A DNA stretch of 64,000 bases from Actinopolymorpha singaporensis (lineage in GTDB: Bacteria > Actinomycetota > Actinomycetes > Propionibacteriales > Actinopolymorphaceae). The stretch covers positions 3,273,981 through 3,337,980 of the forward strand of contig NZ_LT629732.1 in NCBI RefSeq assembly GCF_900104745.1, in the 5' to 3' direction. This document shows, in pieces, positions 59,060 to 64,000 of the stretch. The first letter of the stretch is position 1. Each line of letters begins with the position of its first letter. The position numbers and the translations under genes were made by a program. The notes under the pieces were generated by a model, which was given only the letters and a program-made list of their open reading frames with translations, was not told the origin of the DNA and did no database searches.

Positions 59060-60923
59060 GTGCCCCAGCCCACCCACGCAGAGCGCAGTCTCGTCGGTCG
59101 CCGCAGCGTCCTCGCCGGCGGTGCCGCGGCCGTCCTGGCCGCTGCCGGATTCCGGGCCAGGCCCGCGTGGGCCGACGGCGTCGACGCCACCCGCCCGGCC
59201 GACGGCAGCCACCGGCTCACCGTGATGGGCACCACGGACCTGCACGGCAACGTCTTCAACTGGGACTACTTCGCCGACCGGGAGTTCGGCAGCGCCACCA
59301 ACCCCGACGACATCGGCCTTGCCAAGGTTTCCAGCCTGGTCGACGCCGTACGCGCCGAACGCGGCCGGGGCAACACCCTCCTGATCGACGCCGGTGACAC
59401 CATCCAGGGCACCCCGCTGGCCTACTACTACGCACGGATCGAGCCGATCTCGAAGACCCGCGTCCACCCGATGGCCGCGGCGATGAACGCCATCGGCTAC
59501 GACGCCGCGGCGCTCGGCAACCACGAGTTCAACTACGGAATCCCGCTGCTGCGCACGTTCGAGGAGCAGCTGGACTTCCCGCTGCTCGGTGCCAACGCGC
59601 TGGACGCCCGCACCGGCATGCCGGCGTTCCAGCCCTACGTCGTCAAGCTGGTGCGGTTCCGGGGGATGCGCCCCGTGCGCGTCGGCATCCTCGGCCTCAC
59701 CAACCCCGGGCATCGCCATCTGGGACAAGGCCAACGTCGAGGGCCGGATGACTTTCCCCGGCCTGGTCGAGCAGGCGAAGGTCTGGGTGCCGAAGATGCG
59801 CCGGGCCGGCTGTGACGTCGTGATCGTGTCCGCGCATTCCGGCGCCGACACCTCCTCCTCCTACGGCGACGCCCTGCCCTGGCCGGAGAACGCCTCCACC
59901 CTCGTGGCCGAGCAGGTGCCCGGCATCGACGCCATCCTGGTCGGGCACGCCCACCTGGAGATCCCGGAGCGGTTCGTCACCAACAAGGAGACCGGCGCGC
60001 AGGTCGTCCTCACCGAGCCCTCCTACTGGGGCCGCCGGCTGAGCCTGATCGAGCTCGACCTGCGCTGGTCCGCGCAGCACGGCTGGCAGGTGGTGGGCCG
60101 CGGTTCGCAGGTGCTCAACTCCAACACCGTTCCCGAGGACCCCGAGATCGTGGCGCTGCTCAAGGGCGACCACGACGACGTGGTGACCTACGTCAACTCG
60201 CCGATCGGCACGTCCAAGGTGGCGATGTCGGCGGCGACCGCGCGTTACGAGGACACCCCGGCGCTGGACTTCGTCAACCACGTCCAGGCGGACGCCGTCA
60301 AGAATGCGCTGGCGGGCTCCGCCGCCGCCGACCTGCCGGTGCTGTCCATCGCCGCGCCGTTCAACAAGGGCGCACAGATCCCGGCCGGTCAGGTGTCGGT
60401 GCGCGACGTCGCCGGCCTCTACATCTACGACAACACCCTGCTCGCGGTGCGTTTCACCGGTGCCCAGCTGAAGGCGTATCTCGAGCAGTCCGCGACCTAC
60501 TTCAAGCAGGTAAGCGGCGTGGGGCCCTACGCGCCGGACGACGTGACGAACGCGCCGACCGCGACCGCTCCGAAGGGCACGCCGGACTACAACTACGACG
60601 TCGTGAGCGGTCTGGACGCACCGTTGACCTACGACATCGACATCGCCAAACCGGTGGGCCAGCGCATCACCAACCTCAGCTACGCCGGCGCGCCGGTGGC
60701 CGCCGGCCAGGAGTTCGCGCTCGCGGTCAACAACTACCGCCAGTCCGGGGGCGGCAACTTCCCGGGCGTGAGCACCGCCGAGGTGCTCTACAACGCCCAG
60801 GTGGAGATCCGGCAGTTGCTGATCGACTGGGTGACCGCGGCCGGCGAGGTCGACCCGACGGTCTTCTTCTCCCGAGACTGGCAGCTGGTGGCCAACGGAA
60901 CCCCGGTGATCATTCAGCCGTAA
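59060..60923 (+). pseudogene. bifunctional metallophosphatase/5'-nucleotidase, frameshifted
   Basis: A UshA-like secreted phosphoesterase read in two frames. Frame 1 from GTG 59060 has a twin-arginine signal (GRRSVLAGGAAAVLAAAG), then GTTDLHGNVFNWDY, LIDAGDTIQG and GNHEFNYG, up to GILGLTNPG. At 59708-59710 the run CCCCGGG carries one base too many; the sense continues in the next frame with IAIWDKANVEGRMTFPG, VSAHSGAD, VGHAHLEIP and the 5_nucleotid_C domain (FTGAQLKAYLEQSATYFK, NNYRQSGGGNFPG) to the stop at 60923. Removing one G restores about 620 residues, a normal length. It may be a recent mutation or a sequencing error; both halves otherwise look under selection. Confidence 0.9.
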
Positions 60924-60939
60924 CCGGCGCAAATCGCGT

Positions 60940-60976
60940 GGCTCTCCGGGACATCCCAGGGTGATGCCGGAGAGCC
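60940..60976 (+). terminator. hairpin after the 5'-nucleotidase
   Basis: GGCTCTCCGG (60940-60949) pairs exactly with CCGGAGAGCC (60967-60976), with further pairing of CATC/GATG inside the loop. No T run follows, as is common in this phylum. Confidence 0.65.
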
Positions 60977-61006
60977 CGCGGGCGGTTCAGGACAGAGGAT
61001 GAGGCC

Positions 61007-61201
61007 ATGTCGAACCGCACCAAGTACGTCATCGGCGGCGTCCTCGTCGCCCTCCTCGGTTGGTGGCTGCTGCCCAACTGGCTGGCCGCCCTGCTGATCG
61101 TCGCGGTGGTCGCCGCACCCGTCGTCGGATACCTCATGCTGGACGACTCCCAGCGGCGCCGCCTGCACCGGCTGCGCAACCGGGGCCAGCTGCACCGCTG
61201 A
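61007..61201 (+). CDS. small membrane protein
   Basis: A 64-residue protein: a short polar start (SNRTKYVIGG), two closely spaced hydrophobic stretches (VLVALLGWWLLPNWLAALLIVAVVAAPVVGYLML) and a basic tail (DDSQRRRLHRLRNRGQLHR). The ATG has AGAGGATGAGG upstream. I know no family for it. It could be cotranscribed with nothing: terminators or opposing genes flank it. Confidence 0.6.
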   Translation: MSNRTKYVIGGVLVALLGWWLLPNWLAALLIVAVVAAPVVGYLMLDDSQRRRLHRLRNRGQLHR

Positions 61202-61211
61202 CCGCGCGGCC

Positions 61212-61259
61212 GTACGGCCCACACGCTGTACGGGCCACACGCTGTACGGGCCACACGCC
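61212..61259. repeat. 16-bp tandem repeat x3
   Basis: GTACGGGCCACACGCT (first copy with C for G, last with C for T) is repeated at 61212, 61228 and 61244 between the small membrane protein and the convergent MocR gene. Confidence 0.85.
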
Positions 61260-61306
61260 GGACGGGACTTCGTACGGCGTAACGGCCCGACCAGACGGAG
61301 TACGCC

Positions 61307-62644
61307 CTAGACGGCGTACGGGCCGCGGGCGGGCCGGGTGGCCGCGGCGACCGCGTCGGCCAGCTGGTCCGCGTCCTCGACCGGCAGCCCGGCGACGGTG
61401 ATCCGTACGCCGGGCGAACTCCGCACCCGGTGGGCCGCGCCCGGGGCCACCACCCACCCCTCCTCCAGCAACCGCGCGCACACGGCGGTCTCGTCCGCGA
61501 CCGGTACCCACACGTTCAGGCCCGAGCGGCCGTGTGCGGCCACCCCGCGCCGGGCGAGGGCGGCGACCAGGGCGTCCCGGCGTTCGTCGTAGAGGGCACC
61601 CGCCCGCGCCACCTGTTCGGCGACGGCCTCGTCCTGCCACAGGGCGACGACGAGGTTCTGCAGGATCGTCGACACCCATCGCGTCACCACTGCCTGCCGG
61701 CCCTCGACCCGTCCGATCGTCTCGCTGTCCCCGGCGAGCACGGCACAGCGCAGGTCCGGCCCGTACGGCTTGGAAACCGACCGCACCATCGCCCAGTGCG
61801 CCGTCGCCCCGGCCAGCGACCGAAGCGGCTCGGCCGCGAGTTCGGCGGCGTGGTCGTCCTCGACGACCAGCACGTCCCGGTGCCGGTCGAGAATCCCGCG
61901 CAGCCGCGTCGCTCTGTGCTCGCTCACCTGGGAGCCGAACGGGTTCTGCGCCCGGCTGGTGACCACCAGCGCCCGGGCACCCCGACGCAGCGCCTGCTCC
62001 ACTGCCTCGGGGTCGGGGCCGTCGTCGTCGACGGGAACGGGTACGACAGGCAACCCCATCGCGGCCAGCAGATCGAACAGGTTCGCCCAGCCGGGATCCT
62101 CCACGACCACCAGGTCACCGGGCGACAGATGCGCGTCGAGAACGCGTTCGACGGCGGCCAGGCAGCCGCTGGTGACGGTGAGATCGTCGGCGGGAACCCC
62201 GTCGGCGACCAGCCGCCGCCGAGCCAGCTCGGCGAGTTCGGGCCGCATGCCGGAACCCGACCCGTAGGTCACCGGGTCGGGCGGGATGTGCCGCAGGGGT
62301 GAGCGCAGCGACGGCAGTAGCGCCGGGTCGGGCCCGCCGACGGACAGGTTCCGTGCGCCCGGCGGCACCGGCAGCCGGGTACGGGACCGGCTGGCGACGG
62401 TGGGCACCGCGCGGACTCGCGTACCGCGTCGCCCGTCGGTCTCGATCACACCCCGCTGGCGCAGCGTGCGGTAGGCGGCCGCCACGGTGCCGGGGCTCAC
62501 GTCCAGGTCGCCGGCCAGCGTGCGCACCGCGGGCAGCTTCGTCCCCGGCGCCAGGTCGCCGGAGCGGACCCCGGACTCCACGCTGGTGGCAATTGCGTTC
62601 GACGTCGCGCCGACGATGCAATATCGTGAAGACACAATCCACAT
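61307..62644 (-). CDS. MocR-type GntR/aminotransferase regulator
   Basis: A 445-residue regulator with a GntR winged helix (residues about 15-80: VRSGDLAPGTKLPAVRTLAGDLDVSPGTVAAAYRTLRQRGVIETDGRRGTRV) and a fold-type I aminotransferase domain (MRPELAELARRRL, VVVEDPGWANLFDLLAAMG, VVEDDHAAEL and the PLP-lysine segment RSVSKPYGPDLR). Such proteins bind PLP or a PLP-amine and control vitamin B6, GABA or transport genes. The ATG at 62644 lies in an A/T-rich stretch; a start a few codons downstream is possible. It is divergent from the GNAT gene, a likely target. Confidence 0.9.
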   Translation of the reverse strand: MWIVSSRYCIVGATSNAIATSVESGVRSGDLAPGTKLPAVRTLAGDLDVSPGTVAAAYRTLRQRGVIETDGRRGTRVRAVPTVASRSRTRLPVPPGARNLSVGGPDPALLPSLRSPLRHIPPDPVTYGSGSGMRPELAELARRRLVADGVPADDLTVTSGCLAAVERVLDAHLSPGDLVVVEDPGWANLFDLLAAMGLPVVPVPVDDDGPDPEAVEQALRRGARALVVTSRAQNPFGSQVSEHRATRLRGILDRHRDVLVVEDDHAAELAAEPLRSLAGATAHWAMVRSVSKPYGPDLRCAVLAGDSETIGRVEGRQAVVTRWVSTILQNLVVALWQDEAVAEQVARAGALYDERRDALVAALARRGVAAHGRSGLNVWVPVADETAVCARLLEEGWVVAPGAAHRVRSSPGVRITVAGLPVEDADQLADAVAAATRPARGPYAV

Positions 62645-62776
62645 TTTGTACTAAAACAAACCCGGCGGCAACTCCTGGATGGCCGAGGGCACACCTCAGG
62701 CGGGCCGCCGCCGGCGGCAGGAAGTACGAACGCCCGCAGAACCCGCACGTCCGCACGCCCGACGGGAGACCCCGCG

Positions 62777-63490
62777 ATGGTCCAGACCTCCGCCGCCGAA
62801 CCCGGGACCGCCGAACACGGCGCCTCCGAACCCGGCGCCTCCGAACCCGGCGCCTCCGAACCCGCCCACGAGACCGGGCCGGCACCTGCCGACCGGTGGT
62901 TCGAGACGCCCGTGCTGTCCGGTGACCACGTACGCCTGGAACCCATGTCCCTCGCCCACGCCGAAGGGCTCGCGGCCGCCGCCGACGACCAGGTCTTCGA
63001 GCACCTCCGGATCCGGCAGGTGCCGAGGACCCGTGAGGAGGGCGAGGCCTTCGTGCGCGCGGTCCTCGCGCAGCGGGACAGGCGCGTGCTCCTTCCCTGG
63101 ACCCAGGTCGACGCGGTGACCGGTGAGGTGGCGGGCACCACGTCGTACTACGAGGTCGACCCGGACCTGCGCACGGTCGCGATCGGCCACACCTGGCTCG
63201 GCCGACGCTGGTGGCGCACTGGCGTCAACACCGAGGCGAAGCTGCTCCTGCTCCGCCGGGCGTTCGACGACCTCGGCGCGGTGCGGGTCGTGTGGCACAC
63301 CGACCTCCGGAACGAGCGTTCCCAGGCCGCGATCGCCCGGCTCGGTGCACAGCGCGAAGGCGTGCTGCGCAAGCACAGGTTGCGCCGGGACGGCAGCTGG
63401 CGCGACACCGTGCAGTTCGCGATGACCGACGACGACTGGCCCCAGGTGCGCGACCGCCTGTCCGCACGGCTGCGGCCCGCGGCATGCTGA
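62777..63490 (+). CDS. GNAT family N-acetyltransferase
   Basis: A 237-residue acetyltransferase of the RimJ/RimL-like group. The first 38 residues are disordered with three GASEP repeats; the domain starts at FETPVLSGDHVRLEPMSLAHAEGL. TSYYEVDPDLRTVAIGHTWLGRRWWRTGVNTEAKLLLLRRAFDDLGAVRVVWHTDLRNERSQAAIARLGAQREGVLRKH covers the acetyl-CoA-binding core and the N-E-R-S-Q-A-A-I-x-R-L-G motif. The acceptor is unknown. Its stop overlaps the next start (ATGCTGA), so it is translated with the PaiB-like protein; the MocR regulator may control both. Confidence 0.92.
   Translation: MVQTSAAEPGTAEHGASEPGASEPGASEPAHETGPAPADRWFETPVLSGDHVRLEPMSLAHAEGLAAAADDQVFEHLRIRQVPRTREEGEAFVRAVLAQRDRRVLLPWTQVDAVTGEVAGTTSYYEVDPDLRTVAIGHTWLGRRWWRTGVNTEAKLLLLRRAFDDLGAVRVVWHTDLRNERSQAAIARLGAQREGVLRKHRLRRDGSWRDTVQFAMTDDDWPQVRDRLSARLRPAAC
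62819..62863 (+). repeat. 15-bp tandem repeat x3 in the GNAT gene
   Basis: GGCGCCTCCGAACCC at 62819, 62834 and 62849, identical copies, encodes the GASEP repeats of the disordered N-terminus. Confidence 0.92.
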
Positions 63491-64000
63491 TCCACCCGTG
63501 GGACGAGGCCGACGAGGAGGAGTGGCGCGGCTTCCTGGCCGAGCACGACTTCGGCCAGCTCATCGCCGGCGGGCGCGACCGTGACCTGCCGGTGGTCGTA
63601 CCCACGCACTTCGTCTTCGACGGCGACCGGACGGTCTGGCTGCATCTGGCCCGGCCCAACCCGGTGTGGGCGCCGCTGGCCGAACACCCACGCGCCGTGC
63701 TCACCGTGGTCGACGACTACGTGTACGCGCCCGCGCGCTGGCAGGCGCCGCCGGGCACCCCGCCCGAGCAGGGCGTGCCGACGTCGTTCTACGCCACTGT
63801 CCAGCTGGCCTGCGACGTGCGTGTGGTCGACGACCCGGAGGAGAAGGCGGCCGTCCTCAACCGGCAGCTGGCCCACTTCGAGCCCGGCTCCGGCCGCGCG
63901 CCCGTGCCCACCGAGGCCGACCGGCGGCTGCTGTCGGGTCTGCGGGCGCTGGAGCTCACCGTGACCGGCGTACGGGCGAAGTTCAAGTACGCGGGGAACA
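63484..64000 (+). CDS. FMN-binding negative regulator, PaiB-like, partial
   Basis: The first 172 residues of a PaiB-type flavin-binding protein; the 3' end is outside the window. MLIHPWDEADEEEWRGFLAEHDFGQLIAGG is the usual N-terminus, and HFVFDGDRTVWLHLARPNPVWAPL and TSFYATVQLACDVRVVDD are later conserved segments of the split-barrel FMN fold. In Bacillus, PaiA (a GNAT) and PaiB form one operon; here too a GNAT gene lies directly upstream with a 7-base overlap, though this GNAT is RimJ/RimL-like. The protein probably binds FMN rather than DNA. Confidence 0.86.
   Translation, partial: MLIHPWDEADEEEWRGFLAEHDFGQLIAGGRDRDLPVVVPTHFVFDGDRTVWLHLARPNPVWAPLAEHPRAVLTVVDDYVYAPARWQAPPGTPPEQGVPTSFYATVQLACDVRVVDDPEEKAAVLNRQLAHFEPGSGRAPVPTEADRRLLSGLRALELTVTGVRAKFKYAGN

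Overview
This is a high-GC (about 70%) chromosomal stretch from an actinobacterium. The signs are GTG starts, many apparently leaderless genes (a -10 of the type TAGCGT or TACGGT ending 6-8 bases before the start codon), an F420-type luciferase-like oxidoreductase, DUF1707, DUF3039 and DUF1023 proteins, and a tmRNA whose tag ends in FALAA. A member of the Propionibacteriales (Kribbella or Actinopolymorpha-like) is my guess, but nothing here proves the genus. No CRISPR array, rRNA, complete prophage or complete insertion sequence was seen.

Layout. 1-6 kb: partial MFS transporter, GlxA-type and LacI-type regulators, a VLCAD/ACAD9-like acyl-CoA dehydrogenase behind a palindromic operator, and a PAP2 phosphatase. 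6.1-7 kb: the tmRNA gene ssrA with its terminator, followed by a truncated lipoprotein frame and a short direct repeat. 7-14.5 kb: a P-loop kinase, an alpha/beta hydrolase that has lost its catalytic Ser and His, MASE1 and GAF proteins, then three regulator/target units with clear operators (MarR/metallo-beta-lactamase, TetR/SRPBCC) and two flavodoxins, one internally deleted. 14.6-17 kb: two DUF308 membrane proteins around a decayed gene, then the right-end relic of an IS200/IS605-type element. 17-24 kb: phytase-like secreted protein, sulfatase, hyaluronan-synthase-like GT2, LLM-class oxidoreductase and epimerase. 24.6-25.5 kb: a histidine kinase fused by deletion to the tail of its LuxR-type response regulator. 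25.8-35 kb: DUF1023 hydrolase, DUF1707 protein, MFS, a single-chain PheRS-like protein, ABC exporter, malic enzyme, VanZ, YqgE, DUF3039. 36-41 kb: DEAD/DEAH helicase, Lrp regulator, hppD and a GlcD-like oxidase. 41.6-47.4 kb: a five-gene family-5 solute ABC importer, probably for oligosaccharides. 47.6-49.8 kb: a second DUF1023 hydrolase coupled to a membrane acyltransferase. 49.8-54.9 kb: fumarylacetoacetase, an uncharacterised partner protein, an MFS carrier and homogentisate dioxygenase. 55-64 kb: flippase-like membrane protein divergent from a GT4-methyltransferase fusion, aldo/keto reductase, a 5'-nucleotidase broken by a one-base frameshift, a MocR regulator, GNAT, and a PaiB-like protein cut by the window end.

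How the genes work together. hppD, hmgA and fah give tyrosine to fumarate plus acetoacetate, with a divergent Lrp regulator and a perfect inverted repeat in front of hppD; the maleylacetoacetate isomerase step is not in the window. Several loci show recent decay: the kinase-regulator fusion, the mini-flavodoxin, the gene at 15.5 kb, the lipoprotein beside ssrA and the frameshifted nucleotidase. The observations I find most worth pursuing are the single-chain PheRS-like protein whose Phe-pocket F-P-F motif reads H-P-Y, the hydrolase pseudoenzyme paired with a P-loop kinase, and the GT4-methyltransferase fusion beside a flippase-like protein.
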